Made by a program: the position numbers and the translations under genes
NCBI RefSeq assembly: GCF_017654485.1
Contig: NZ_CP061091.1
Location: forward strand, 2,920,501 to 2,984,500
DNA: 64,000 bases
Reading direction: 5' to 3'
From: Roseomonas marmotae
GTDB lineage: Bacteria > Pseudomonadota > Alphaproteobacteria > Acetobacterales > Acetobacteraceae
Shown here: positions 45,418 through 54,390 of the stretch, piece by piece
Layout of the letters: each line of letters opens with the position of its first letter
Numbering within the stretch: the stretch's first letter is position 1
Notes under the pieces: generated by a model
What the model saw: the letters and a program-made list of their open reading frames with translations, nothing else
Databases searched by the model: none
Told to the model about the DNA's origin: nothing

Positions 45418-45433
45418 TTTAGATCGATCTAAA
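45418..45433. promoter_or_regulatory. LacI-family operator, perfect palindrome TTTAGATCGATCTAAA
   Basis: A 16-bp perfect palindrome with a central CG step, the hallmark of LacI/GalR operators. It lies 66 bases upstream of the LacI start and 50 bases upstream of the divergent Bug receptor start. It can therefore repress both promoters. Confidence 0.85.
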
Positions 45434-45482
45434 TAGCATCCTCTCAGCCCCCGCAGAGGGGAAGATCAGGAGGAAACAGAAG

Positions 45483-46451
45483 ATGTTGCGGCGAAGCCTC
45501 ATCCTGTGGGGGGCTGCGGCCCTAGGCGCGCCTCTGGCGGCGCCACGCCTGGCCCTTGCGGCCTGGCCCGAGCGGCCCATCCAGGTCGTCTGTCCCGGCC
45601 CGGCCGGCGGCGGCATGGATGCCTATGCGCGCGCCATTATCCCCTTCGTCGCGCCGCTCCTCGGCAATGCCAATATGGTGGTGATCAACCGCCCCAATGC
45701 CTCCGGCCAACTGGCCTTCGAGAGCGTCGCGCTGGCTGAACCGGATGGCTACACCATCGGCGTGGCGCAGACGCCCAACCTGATCACCCTGCCCATCGAG
45801 CGGCAGGTGCGCTACCGCGTGCAGGATCTGACCTATATCGCCAATGTGGTGGAGGATCCCGGCGGGCTCTTCGTACGCGCCGATTCCCCATATCGCAGCC
45901 TCAAGGATCTGGTGGAGGCGGCGAAGCAGAGGCCCGATCGGCTCGCCATCGGCAGCGCCGGCATCGGCACCGACGACCACCTGCTGATCCTGGCTTTCCA
46001 GGAGGCCACAGGCACCCGCTTCTCCCATGTACCCTATTCCGGCACGCCGCCGATCATCCAGGGCGTGCTGGCCGGGGATACCGCCGCCGGCTCGCTGAAT
46101 GTCAGCGAGGGCATTGGGCTGGTGCGCCAGGGCGCGCTGCGGCTGCTCGGGCAGGCCAATGCGGAACGCTGGTCGGAGGCGGCCGATATCCCGACCTTCC
46201 GCGAACAGGGCATCGACATGGTCGCGGGCTCCGTGCGCGGCGTCATCGGCCCGCCCGGCATGTCCCCCGAACTGCGTGACCGCTTCCGCATGGCCTTCGC
46301 CGAGGCCCTGGCCGATCCCGCCTGGGTGAAGGAAGCCGCGCGCCTTTCCCTCCCCCTGCGGGTGATGAGCGGGGAGGAGCAGCAGAAGGTCTTCCTGGCC
46401 GATGACGTGAAGCTGCGCGCCCTCTGGCAGCGCCAGCCCTGGAGGGATTGA
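45483..46451 (+). CDS. tripartite tricarboxylate transporter substrate-binding protein (Bug/TctC)
   Basis: 322 residues with a signal peptide (MLRRSLILWGAAALGAPLAA, RR near the start). The Bug fold is recognisable: AWPERPIQVVCPGPAGGGMDAYAR in pieces, NRPNASGQLAFESVALAEPDGYTIG, and IGSAGIGTDDHLLILAFQEATG. It binds a carboxylate in the periplasm. The ribosome site AGGAGGAAAC is excellent. It is the first gene of the LacI-controlled plus-strand operon, and its TGA overlaps the next ATG (TGATG). No tctA/tctB membrane genes are present. Confidence 0.9.
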   Translation: MLRRSLILWGAAALGAPLAAPRLALAAWPERPIQVVCPGPAGGGMDAYARAIIPFVAPLLGNANMVVINRPNASGQLAFESVALAEPDGYTIGVAQTPNLITLPIERQVRYRVQDLTYIANVVEDPGGLFVRADSPYRSLKDLVEAAKQRPDRLAIGSAGIGTDDHLLILAFQEATGTRFSHVPYSGTPPIIQGVLAGDTAAGSLNVSEGIGLVRQGALRLLGQANAERWSEAADIPTFREQGIDMVAGSVRGVIGPPGMSPELRDRFRMAFAEALADPAWVKEAARLSLPLRVMSGEEQQKVFLADDVKLRALWQRQPWRD

Positions 46452-47425
46452 TGCAGCCCCTCACCCGCCGCTCCTCTCTCGCCCTGCTCGCCTCGGCGCT
46501 GGCCAGCCCCGCCCTGGCGCAACAGAGCTGGCCGGACCGGTCGATCCGCCTGATCGTGGCCTTCGCCCCCGGCGGCGCCACCGACGTGCTGGCGCGCATC
46601 CTCGCGGAAAAGCTCTCCGTCCATCTCAGCCAGGCGGTGGTGGTGGACAACCGCGCCGGCGCCGCCGGCATCATCGGCACAGAGGCCGTCGCCCGCGCGG
46701 CGCCGGATGGATACACGCTGCTGCTGGGCACTATCAGCACCCACGCGATGAACGTGCCGCTCTATGGCGCCAAGCTCAGCTACGACCCGCTGAAGGACTT
46801 CGCGCCGATCCTCCGCACCTCCACCGGATACAACCTGCTGGTGGTCAATCCCGCTGTTCCTGCCGGCAATGTCGCGGAACTGATCGCGCTGGCGAAGCAG
46901 AAGCCCGGCGCACTGGCCTATGGCTCCGGCGGCAATGGCACCTCGACCCATCTGGCGGCCGAGATGTTCAAGACCATGGCCGGGGTGGACCTGCTGCATG
47001 TACCCTTCCGCAGCACCGCCCCGGCGGCCACCGCATTGGCGGCGGGCGAGATCCAGTTGATGTTCGACACCAGCGTCTCCGCCCTTCCCATGGCGCGGGA
47101 GGGACGGACGCGGGTGCTGGCGGTGACCTCGCCGAAGCGGCTCTCCTCCATGCCCGATGTGCCGGCAGTGGCGGAGACGGTGCCGGGCTTCGAGATGGGC
47201 ACCTGGAACGGGCTTTATGCACCACCGGGCACGCCGCCCGCCATCCTGCGGAAGATCGCCGATGCCGCCCATGCGGCGCTGCGCGAGCCGGAGCTGATCG
47301 CCCGCTACGCCACGCTCGGCACCGAGGTCTTCCCGGCGGAGCCTGAGGAATTCGCCAGCTTCCTACAGGCGGAAATCCGTCGCTGGACCCAGGTGGTCCG
47401 CGACGCACGCATCACCATGGACTGA
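46451..47425 (+). CDS. second Bug/TctC-type substrate-binding protein
   Basis: 324 residues starting at the ATG that shares its A with the previous TGA. A signal peptide (LTRRSSLALLASALASPALAQ) precedes the mature Bug sequence: WPDRSIRLIVAFAPGGATD, VVVDNRAGAAGIIGTEAVARA, YGSGGNGTSTHLAAEMFKTM, and PGTPPAILRKIADAAHAAL. It is diverged from its neighbour, so the pair may bind different ligands or different forms of one ligand. Two receptor genes in one operon without the transporter membrane subunits is unusual, though orphan Bug genes are common in this group. Confidence 0.9.
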   Translation: MQPLTRRSSLALLASALASPALAQQSWPDRSIRLIVAFAPGGATDVLARILAEKLSVHLSQAVVVDNRAGAAGIIGTEAVARAAPDGYTLLLGTISTHAMNVPLYGAKLSYDPLKDFAPILRTSTGYNLLVVNPAVPAGNVAELIALAKQKPGALAYGSGGNGTSTHLAAEMFKTMAGVDLLHVPFRSTAPAATALAAGEIQLMFDTSVSALPMAREGRTRVLAVTSPKRLSSMPDVPAVAETVPGFEMGTWNGLYAPPGTPPAILRKIADAAHAALREPELIARYATLGTEVFPAEPEEFASFLQAEIRRWTQVVRDARITMD

Positions 47426-47438
47426 GGAAAACGATTCA

Positions 47439-48113
47439 ATGACCGTAGGCTTCCGTATCAAGGCCGATTTCCAGCGCGTGGATGCCGGCCTGGCCGAGCG
47501 CGCCGCCGCCCTTCCGGCGGCGAATATCGGCGATGTCGTCAACCGCATGCAGTCCATGCGCGGCGGCTTCCTCGCCTATGGCGGCCGCAAGGCCGTGGCG
47601 GGCCCCGCCTTCACCGTGCGCGCGCGGGCCGGGGACAACCTCATGCTGCATCAGGCGCTGGACATGGCGCGGCCCGGCGACGTGGTGGTCTGCGATGCCG
47701 GCGGCGATCTCGGCATCGCCATCATGGGCGACATCATGGCCCGCTACGCCGCCAGCCGGGGCATCGCCGCCATCATCGTCGATGGCGCCATCCGCGACGT
47801 GGAAGGGCTGGCGCAACTGCCACTGGGCGTCTGGGCGCGGGGCGCGACGCCGGCGGGCCCCTACAAGGACGGGCCGGGCGAGATCGGCTACCCCGTCAGC
47901 TGCGGCGGGCTGGTGGTGATGCCGGGCGACCTGATCGCCTGCGACCAGGACGGCGTGGTGGTGGTGCCGCGCGAGGACGCGCCCTCCGTCATCGCGGCGG
48001 CCGAGGCGCATTCCAGCAAGGAGCACGGCATGATGGCGGATATCGATGCCCGCCGCTTCGACCGCGCCTGGGTAGGCCAGGCCCTGAGCAACAAGGGCGT
48101 GGCCCGCGTCTGA
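47439..48113 (+). CDS. RraA-like protein (HMG aldolase / oxaloacetate decarboxylase family)
   Basis: 224 residues, ribosome site GAGGA. The RraA fold signature is present: ANIGDVVNRMQSMRGGFLAYGG, HQALDMARPGDVVVCDAGGDLGIAIMGDIMA (in pieces), GIAAIIVDGAIRDVEGL with the catalytic Arg-Asp, and DQDGVVVVPRE. Family members include 4-hydroxy-4-methyl-2-oxoglutarate aldolase, which also decarboxylates oxaloacetate, and the RNase E inhibitor RraA. The catabolic neighbours point to an aldolase/decarboxylase here. With aspartate dehydrogenase across the divergent promoter, an aspartate-like compound could pass through oxaloacetate to pyruvate; this pathway is inference. Confidence 0.87.
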   Translation: MTVGFRIKADFQRVDAGLAERAAALPAANIGDVVNRMQSMRGGFLAYGGRKAVAGPAFTVRARAGDNLMLHQALDMARPGDVVVCDAGGDLGIAIMGDIMARYAASRGIAAIIVDGAIRDVEGLAQLPLGVWARGATPAGPYKDGPGEIGYPVSCGGLVVMPGDLIACDQDGVVVVPREDAPSVIAAAEAHSSKEHGMMADIDARRFDRAWVGQALSNKGVARV

Positions 48114-48126
48114 AGGCCGGGGGCGC

Positions 48127-48441
48127 TCAGCCCCCGAACTTCGCGAAGACCTGCCGGTCCCGGTTCTCCTGCATCAGCATGGAAATGCTGGGCACCTGCT
48201 GGAAGCCGAGGCCATGCGGAGGGCCGTCCTGCTCGTCGGGCGTGATCTTCGCATAGGCCTCGCCGCCGACCTTCTCCCATTTCCCAGCGGGCTTCTTCAC
48301 CTCCAGATTGGCCACCGTCGCCTTCAGCACCAGGCGGACGATGGCCTCCTTGGGCGCGGAGGGCTTGGTCAGGCTGGGATGGCCGCCGATCATCTGCCAG
48401 CCATTGGCCAGGGCCCAGGCGGTCAGTTCTTCCTTGGTCAT
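48127..48441 (-). CDS. small hypothetical protein
   Basis: 104 residues from the ATG at 48441, which has a good CAGGAGA ribosome site. It starts MTKEELTAWALANGWQMIGG and contains KPAGKWEKVGGEAYAKITPDE. It is mixed alpha/beta and soluble, with no Cys and no membrane segment. It follows the ABC-F gene on the same strand with a 22-bp gap, so it is probably co-transcribed. The family is not recognised; the ribosome site and normal composition support coding. Confidence 0.65.
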   Translation of the reverse strand: MTKEELTAWALANGWQMIGGHPSLTKPSAPKEAIVRLVLKATVANLEVKKPAGKWEKVGGEAYAKITPDEQDGPPHGLGFQQVPSISMLMQENRDRQVFAKFGG

Positions 48442-48463
48442 GCGGCGTCTCCTGTTGAAGTGT

Positions 48464-50275
48464 TCAGCTTTCCGCTTCCTCGCGCAGCATCTCAAGCTCC
48501 AGCCAGCGTTCCTCGGCCTCGGCCAGGGCTGTCTCGGTACGCGCCAGCAGTTCGGTCGCCTTGTCGAAGCGGGCGCGGTCCCGGGCATAGAGGCCGGGAT
48601 CGGCCAGGATCTCCTTCAGCTTCGCCGCCTCGGCCTCCAGCTTACGCATCCGGGCGGGCAGCGTGTCCAGTTCGTGCTGGTCCTTGAAGCTGAGCTTCTT
48701 GCGCGAGGGTGCCGCGGCGGGCGCGGATTTCGCGGCAGGCGCCGGGGCCTGCTTGCGCGCGGCATCCTCCCGCGCCCGCACGCCATGGCCGCGCTGCGCC
48801 ACCATGTCGGAATAGCCGCCGGCATAGTCCTGCCAGCGCCCCTCCCCTTCCCAGGCGATCACATTGGTGGCCACGCGGTCCAGGAAGTCACGGTCATGGC
48901 TGACGACGATGACCGTGCCAGAATATTCCGCGATCTGCTCCTGCAGCAGGTCGAGGGTCTCCAGGTCCAGGTCGTTGGTCGGCTCGTCCAGCACCAGCAG
49001 GTTGGAGGGCGTGGCGAAGGCGCGGGCCAGCAGCAGCCGCCCCCGCTCCCCGCCCGAGAGCGCCGAGACCGGGGTGCGCGCCTGCTCCGGCCCGAAGAGG
49101 AAGTCCTTCATGTAGCCGATGACATGGCGCGGCTGGCCATTCACCCAGACCTGGTCGCCCCGCTTGCCCGTCAGGCTCTCGGCCACCGTGGTATTGGGGT
49201 CGAGGGCGGCGCGCCGCTGGTCCAGCGTCACCATCTCCAGATTGGTGCCGAGCTTCACCTCACCGGTATCGGGCGGCAGCACGCCGGTCAGCATCGACAG
49301 CAGCGTGGTCTTGCCCGCGCCATTCGGTCCGACGATGCCGACGCGGTCGCCCCGGATGATGCGCGTGGAGAAATCCCGCACCACCGCCCGGTCCCCGAAG
49401 GATTTCGAGATGCCGTCGGCAGCGATGACCATGGTGCCGGAGGCTTCGGACTCCGCGGCGGCCATCCTCACCCCGCCCTGGGCGGCGCGGCGCTCCTTGC
49501 GCTGCTGGCGCAGCCCGGCCAGCTCGGCCACGCGGCGGACGTTGCGCTTGCGGCGCGCCGTCACGCCGTAGCGCATCCAGTGCTCCTCCCGCACGATCTG
49601 GCGGTCGAGCTTATGGGCCTCCTGCTCCTCCTGCTCCAGCACCTCGTCGCGCCAGGTCTCGAAATGCGCGAAGCCTCGGGCCAGGCGGCGGGTGGTGCCG
49701 CGGTCCAGCCAGACCATCTCCCGCGTCAGCTTCTCCAGGAAGCGGCGGTCATGGCTGATCAGCACCAGGGCGCTGCGCATGGAGGCGATTTCCTGCTCCA
49801 GCCACTCGATGGCGGGCAGGTCAAGGTGGTTGGTCGGCTCATCCAGCAGCAGGATATCGGGGGATGGCGCCAGGGCACGGGCCAGCGCCGCGCGGCGGGC
49901 CTCGCCACCCGAGAGGTTGGCCGGCTTCTCCTCCCCCGTCAGGCCGAGCTGCTCCAGCAGATACTGTGCCCGGTAGGAATCATCCCCCGCCGTCAGCCCG
50001 TCCTCCACATAGGCCAGCACATTCGGATAGGTGGAAAGGTCCGGCTCCTGCGGCAGGTAGCGCACCGTAGCGCCGGGCTGGAGGAAGCGGGTGCCGCCAT
50101 CGGGCTGCACCTCCCCCGCCGCGATCTTCAGCAGGGTGGACTTGCCGGAACCGTTGCGGCCGATCAGCGCCAGCCGCTCGCCCGGCGAGACGGAGAGCGT
50201 CGCGCCGGCCAGCAGTGGCGTGGTGCCGAACATCAGGGTGATGTCCTGGAGCAGAAGCAGAGGGGGCGGTGCCAT
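48464..50275 (-). CDS. ABC-F family ATPase (Uup-like)
   Basis: 603 residues from the ATG at 50275; the open frame upstream of it is not coding-like. There are two ABC domains without membrane segments: the first with LIGRNGSGKSTLLKIAAGEV and LSGGEARRAALARALAPSPDILLLDEP in pieces, the second with GIVGPNGAGKTTLLSMLTGVL and LSGGERGRLLLARAFATPSNLLVLDEP. The inter-domain linker is basic and helical. A C-terminal coiled coil (ELDTLPARMRKLEAEAAKLKEIL, in pieces) is the Uup feature. ABC-F proteins act on the ribosome or, for Uup, influence DNA transposon excision and ribosome assembly. The catalytic glutamates are present in both DEP motifs. Confidence 0.92.
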   Translation of the reverse strand: MAPPPLLLLQDITLMFGTTPLLAGATLSVSPGERLALIGRNGSGKSTLLKIAAGEVQPDGGTRFLQPGATVRYLPQEPDLSTYPNVLAYVEDGLTAGDDSYRAQYLLEQLGLTGEEKPANLSGGEARRAALARALAPSPDILLLDEPTNHLDLPAIEWLEQEIASMRSALVLISHDRRFLEKLTREMVWLDRGTTRRLARGFAHFETWRDEVLEQEEQEAHKLDRQIVREEHWMRYGVTARRKRNVRRVAELAGLRQQRKERRAAQGGVRMAAAESEASGTMVIAADGISKSFGDRAVVRDFSTRIIRGDRVGIVGPNGAGKTTLLSMLTGVLPPDTGEVKLGTNLEMVTLDQRRAALDPNTTVAESLTGKRGDQVWVNGQPRHVIGYMKDFLFGPEQARTPVSALSGGERGRLLLARAFATPSNLLVLDEPTNDLDLETLDLLQEQIAEYSGTVIVVSHDRDFLDRVATNVIAWEGEGRWQDYAGGYSDMVAQRGHGVRAREDAARKQAPAPAAKSAPAAAPSRKKLSFKDQHELDTLPARMRKLEAEAAKLKEILADPGLYARDRARFDKATELLARTETALAEAEERWLELEMLREEAES

Positions 50276-50363
50276 GGGCGGCTGCGTGAAGCGGCGAAGG
50301 CGCCCCGTCAAGGGTTGATGCGCCGCCGGGCACGCCGCACCATCCAGCGTGAGGAGGATCCGG

Positions 50364-51482
50364 ATGGAACAGGTCGATGTCGTGGTGGTGGGTGCCGGAG
50401 TGGTGGGACTGGCGGTCGCCCGCGCCCTGGCCCTTTCCGGGCGCGAGGTGCTGGTGCTGGAGGCGGCCGAGGGGATCGGCACCGGAACCTCCTCCCGCAA
50501 CAGCGAGGTCATCCATGCCGGCATCTACTACCCCAGGGGCAGTCTGATGGCCCGCACCTGCGTGGCCGGGAAGAAGATGCTCTATGCCTATTGCGAGGAG
50601 CACGGCGTCCCCTACCGCAACTGCGGCAAGCTGATCGTCGCCACCAATGAGGCAGAGGCCGGGCAGCTGGCCTCCATCCAGGCCCGCGCCGCGGCCAATG
50701 GGGTGGACGACCTGCGGATGATCAGTGCCGGGGAAGCGCGGGAGATGGAGCCGGTGGTGGCCTGCACCGCCGCGCTGGTCTCGCCCTCCACAGGCATCAT
50801 CGACAGCCACAGCTATATGCTGGCCCTGCAGGGCGATGCAGAGGATGCCGGCACCGCCTTCGCCTTCCATGCCCCCGTCCTCTCCGGCCGACTGCTGCCG
50901 GAAGGGGGCGCCGAGATCTCGGTGGGCGGGGCGGAGCCGATGGAGCTGCGCTGCGCCCTGCTGGTGAACGCCGCCGGGCTGCACGCCCCCGCCCTGGCCG
51001 GCAGGCTGGAGGGCATGCCCGCCGCGCTGGTGCCGCCCACCTTCTATGCCAAGGGCAATTACTTCACCCTCGCGGGACGCTCGCCCTTCACCCGGCTGAT
51101 CTACCCGGTGCCGGTGCCGGGGGGCCTGGGCACGCATCTGACCATCGACCTCGGCGGGCAGGCGAAATTCGGCCCGGATGTCGAATGGGTGGACCAGTTG
51201 GATTACGAGGTGAATCCGGAGCGGGGCGCGAGCTTCTACGCCGCCATCCGCCGCTACTGGCCCGGCCTGCCGGATGGCGCCCTGCAGCCCGGCTATTCCG
51301 GCATCCGGCCGAAGATCGTCGGCCCCGCCCAGGCCGCGCAGGACTTCGTGGTGCAGGGGCCGCGCGACCATGGGCAGGCCGGGCTGGTGAACCTCTTCGG
51401 GATCGAGAGCCCGGGGCTGACCGCCTCTCTGGCGCTCGGCGAAGTGGTGCTGGAGGCCCTTGGGCTGACGGCACGCGGATAG
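50364..51482 (+). CDS. FAD-dependent oxidoreductase, L-2-hydroxyglutarate oxidase (LhgO)-like
   Basis: 372 residues from the ATG at 50364 with GAGGAGGATCCGG upstream. The N-terminal FAD motif is [20 protein letters not shown]. Family motifs follow: [37 protein letters not shown] and [16 protein letters not shown], with the C-terminal [17 protein letters not shown]. These match the LhgO/L2HGDH group, which oxidises L-2-hydroxyglutarate to 2-oxoglutarate and passes electrons to the quinone pool. It stands alone, divergent from the ABC-F gene. A related D-amino-acid/hydroxyacid oxidase function is the main alternative. Confidence 0.87.
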   Translation: MEQVDVVVVGAGVVGLAVARALALSGREVLVLEAAEGIGTGTSSRNSEVIHAGIYYPRGSLMARTCVAGKKMLYAYCEEHGVPYRNCGKLIVATNEAEAGQLASIQARAAANGVDDLRMISAGEAREMEPVVACTAALVSPSTGIIDSHSYMLALQGDAEDAGTAFAFHAPVLSGRLLPEGGAEISVGGAEPMELRCALLVNAAGLHAPALAGRLEGMPAALVPPTFYAKGNYFTLAGRSPFTRLIYPVPVPGGLGTHLTIDLGGQAKFGPDVEWVDQLDYEVNPERGASFYAAIRRYWPGLPDGALQPGYSGIRPKIVGPAQAAQDFVVQGPRDHGQAGLVNLFGIESPGLTASLALGEVVLEALGLTARG

Positions 51483-51681
51483 CAGAGGCCCGGTAGCGGA
51501 CAGCTCCGGGCCTCCCCCCCTTCCGGGCTCGGATGACAGGCGGGATCAGAGACGCAGCGCCAGGGCGCACTGGGCGGATAGCCGGACCTTGACGATTGCA
51601 CTTCCCGATGGATTTATGAACTAACCAGTACGTGTGGCACCAAGAACGCGTGCCCAAGAAATGCCGGAGGAAACCTATCGC

Positions 51682-52671
51682 ATGACCACCCGCCGCAATC
51701 TGATGGGCAGCGCCCTCGGCCTCGTTGCCCTGCATGCCGCCGCCCCTCGCGCCCTGGCGCAGGATGGCTATCCGGACCGTCCCGTCACGCTTGTCGTGGC
51801 CTGGGCGCCGGGGGGTTCCAGCGACCTCGTCGCCCGTATCCTGACGGAGCGGATGGGCAAGGAACTCGGGCAGCCGGTGGTGGTCGATAATCGCCCCGGC
51901 GCTTCCGGCACCATCGGCCAGGCCTCGGTGGCCCGGGCACGGCCGGATGGCTACACGATCCTGATGTCCGGCCGCGGCACCTTCGCCATGGCCAGCCACC
52001 TGTTCCCCAATCGCGGCTATGACGACGCGCGGGACTTCACCGGCATCGGCAAGTTGTGCGAGACGCCGATCTATCTCTGCGTCTCTCCCAAGCTGGGCGT
52101 GGACAGCGTGCAGGCGCTGATCGAGCGGGCGAAGCAGAAGCCGGGCGGCATGAATTACGGCTCCTCCGGTGCGGGCTCATCCGCGCATCTGGCGACCGAG
52201 CTGTTCCTGAAGATGGCCGACATCCAGGTGGAGAACGTCACCTATCGCGGCGGCGCGCCGGCCGTGCAGGCACTGATCTCCGGCGATGTGCAGCTGGCCT
52301 TCGTCGATGGCGTCACCGCCCTGCCGCTGATGCGCGACGGGCAGCTGAAGGGCCTGGCAGTCGGCAGCGCGGAGCGCTTCCCGCTGACGCCGGAGATTCC
52401 CACCCTGTCCGAATCCGGGAACGGGCTGGCCGGGTATGAATGCTCCTCCCAGTTCTCGCTGCTGGCGCCGGCCGGGACGCCCCCGGCCATCATCGGCAAG
52501 CTGTGGAAAGCCATGGATGCGTCGATGCGGGACCCGGAGATCGTGAAGCGGCTGAACGCCGCCGCCTATATCCCCACGGTCGGCCGCCCGGAGGATTTCC
52601 CCGCCTATCTGGCCAGCGAAACGCAGCGCTGGGGCGAGGTCATCCGCTCCCGCGGCATCACGCTCGAATAA
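51682..52671 (+). CDS. tripartite tricarboxylate transporter substrate-binding protein (Bug/TctC)
   Basis: 329 residues from the ATG at 51682, nine bases after GGAGGAAA. The signal peptide MTTRRNLMGSALGLVALHAA has an RR pair and ends near ALAQ. Mature Bug features: YPDRPVTLVVAWAPGGSSD, VVVDNRPGASGTIGQASVARA, YGSSGAGSSAHLATELFLKM, and PAGTPPAIIGKLWKAMDAS. It is the third orphan Bug receptor in the window. The downstream hydrolase starts five bases after its stop, so the bound compound may be that enzyme's substrate or product. Confidence 0.9.
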   Translation: MTTRRNLMGSALGLVALHAAAPRALAQDGYPDRPVTLVVAWAPGGSSDLVARILTERMGKELGQPVVVDNRPGASGTIGQASVARARPDGYTILMSGRGTFAMASHLFPNRGYDDARDFTGIGKLCETPIYLCVSPKLGVDSVQALIERAKQKPGGMNYGSSGAGSSAHLATELFLKMADIQVENVTYRGGAPAVQALISGDVQLAFVDGVTALPLMRDGQLKGLAVGSAERFPLTPEIPTLSESGNGLAGYECSSQFSLLAPAGTPPAIIGKLWKAMDASMRDPEIVKRLNAAAYIPTVGRPEDFPAYLASETQRWGEVIRSRGITLE

Positions 52672-52675
52672 ACGC

Positions 52676-53584
52676 ATGGCCGCCGACATCGCCCAGCGCA
52701 CGGAACTGCATGCCTTCGCCAGCCTGACGCTGTCCGACCGCCAGTTCCTGCTCGGCGATGCGGCGGGGCAGCCGGTCACTCTCGCCGGTTGCCTGAGCCT
52801 GCCGCCGGGCGCCGGGCCGCATCCGGCGGTGGTACTGATCCATGGTTCCGGCGGCATCGGCGCCGCCATGCCATGCTGGGTGCGGCAACTAACCGCCCTG
52901 GGCATCGCCAGCTTCGTGGTGGATGGCTTCACCGGACGGGGGCTGACCAGTACCGCGACCGACCAGGCGCGCTTGGGCAGGCTGGCCTTCATCCTGGACC
53001 TGTACCGCGCGCTGGGCCTGCTGGCCGGGCACCCGGCCATCGACCCTGCGCGCGTTGCCCTGATGGGCTTCTCGCGTGGTGGACAGGCGGCACTCTACGC
53101 GGCCATGACGCGTTTCCAGAGACACTGGAACCACAGCGGCATCGTGCCCGCCGCGCATCTGGCCTTCTATCCCGATTGCGCCACGTCCTATCTGGAGGAT
53201 ACGCGCCTGTCCGCCGTGCCGATACGCGTGTTCCATGGGCTGGCCGATGACTACAACACCGCCGGGCGCGCCCGGGCCTATGTCGCCCGCCTGCGCGCCG
53301 CGGGGGCGGATGTCGTCATGACCGAATATGCCGGCGCGCATCATGGCTTCGACAATCCGCTGAGCGCCGGCCCGGCCATTGCCGCCGGGTCCCAGACCCT
53401 GCGTCGCTGCACCATCGCCGAGACGGAGCCCGGCCTGCTGCGCAACACCGCGACCGGCCGCCCCTTCAACTATGACGATCCCTGCGTGGAGCGGGACCCG
53501 CATGTGGGCGGCAACCCCGCCGCCGCCGCGGCCGCCCGGCGGGACGTGGCGGCGTTCCTGAGCGGGCTGTTCCGGCCGGTCTGA
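52676..53584 (+). CDS. dienelactone hydrolase-like alpha/beta hydrolase
   Basis: 302 residues from the ATG at 52676, five bases after the Bug receptor stop, so the two form an operon. Strand and oxyanion region: HPAVVLIHGSGGIGAAM. The nucleophile elbow is GFSRGGQAAL (Ser). An Asp lies in FHGLADDYNTAGRA and the His in YAGAHHGFDNPL. The pattern is that of the DLH family, usually cytoplasmic carboxylester or lactone hydrolases; the Ser nucleophile instead of Cys points to a general esterase. A longer C-terminal segment (ETEPGLLRNTATGRPFNYDD) extends beyond the core. The substrate is unknown. Confidence 0.85.
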   Translation: MAADIAQRTELHAFASLTLSDRQFLLGDAAGQPVTLAGCLSLPPGAGPHPAVVLIHGSGGIGAAMPCWVRQLTALGIASFVVDGFTGRGLTSTATDQARLGRLAFILDLYRALGLLAGHPAIDPARVALMGFSRGGQAALYAAMTRFQRHWNHSGIVPAAHLAFYPDCATSYLEDTRLSAVPIRVFHGLADDYNTAGRARAYVARLRAAGADVVMTEYAGAHHGFDNPLSAGPAIAAGSQTLRRCTIAETEPGLLRNTATGRPFNYDDPCVERDPHVGGNPAAAAAARRDVAAFLSGLFRPV

Positions 53585-53588
53585 GAAA

Positions 53589-54377
53589 TCAGACCGCCCG
53601 CCGCGCCCGCAGCCACATCTCCGCCGCCAGCAGCAGCGCCGTGACGAAGACCAGCAGCACCGCGACCGCCGCCATGGTGGGGTCAAGATGCTCGTTGATC
53701 CCGTCCCAGATACGGCGCGGCAGGGTGAAGACCCGGCGGCTGGCCAGGAAGAGCGCCAGCACCAGCTCATCCCAGGAATGGATGAAGGCGAAGATGGCGC
53801 TGGAGGCGACGGCGGGCAGGATACCCGGCAGGATCACCAGCCAGAGCCGCTGCCAGAGATTGGCGCCGAGGTTGCGCGCCGCCTGCTCCAGCCGCGCGTC
53901 GAAATGCGCCAGCGCGGTGGAGACGATGATCACCACATAGGGAATGCCCGTCACGGCATGGGCGATGATCAGCCCGGCATAGCTGTCGAGCAGCCGCAGG
54001 TCGGCCCAGAGCCGGTAGAGGCCCAGCGCATAGACGATGGTGGGGACGATGATCGGGATGATCATCAGCATCCGCACGAAATCCGCCAGCCGGTTGCCGA
54101 TGCGCCAGCAGCCAATGGCGCAGAGCGTGCCCGTCACCACCGTGATCACCGTGGCGGCGCAGGCGATGGCGAAACTCTGTCCGATGGAGGAAAGCCATTC
54201 CGCGCTGCTGAAGAGATTCGCGAAATGCTGCAGCGAAAGCTGCTCCTCCGGCAGGGAGAGATAGCGCCGGTCGGTCAGCGCCACCGGAAAGACGACGGCG
54301 ATGGGCAGCAGCAGGAAGCAGATGATCGTCCAGGCCAGCCCCTTGACGGGGCGGGAGACGGTGGCGGCGTGGTCCAT
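53589..54377 (-). CDS. ABC transporter permease (PotC-like)
   Basis: 262 residues with six predicted membrane segments, starting WTIICFLLLPIAVVFPVAL. The EAA loop is visible as LEQAARNLGANLWQRLWLVILPGILP. It matches the second permease of spermidine/putrescine-type importers. It is separated from the PotB-like gene by 13 bases, and the stop lies four bases from the convergent hydrolase stop. No ATPase gene follows, although the usual potA-type gene is expected in such operons. Confidence 0.88.
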   Translation of the reverse strand: MDHAATVSRPVKGLAWTIICFLLLPIAVVFPVALTDRRYLSLPEEQLSLQHFANLFSSAEWLSSIGQSFAIACAATVITVVTGTLCAIGCWRIGNRLADFVRMLMIIPIIVPTIVYALGLYRLWADLRLLDSYAGLIIAHAVTGIPYVVIIVSTALAHFDARLEQAARNLGANLWQRLWLVILPGILPAVASSAIFAFIHSWDELVLALFLASRRVFTLPRRIWDGINEHLDPTMAAVAVLLVFVTALLLAAEMWLRARRAV

Positions 54378-54390
54378 TGCGGCGTTCCCC

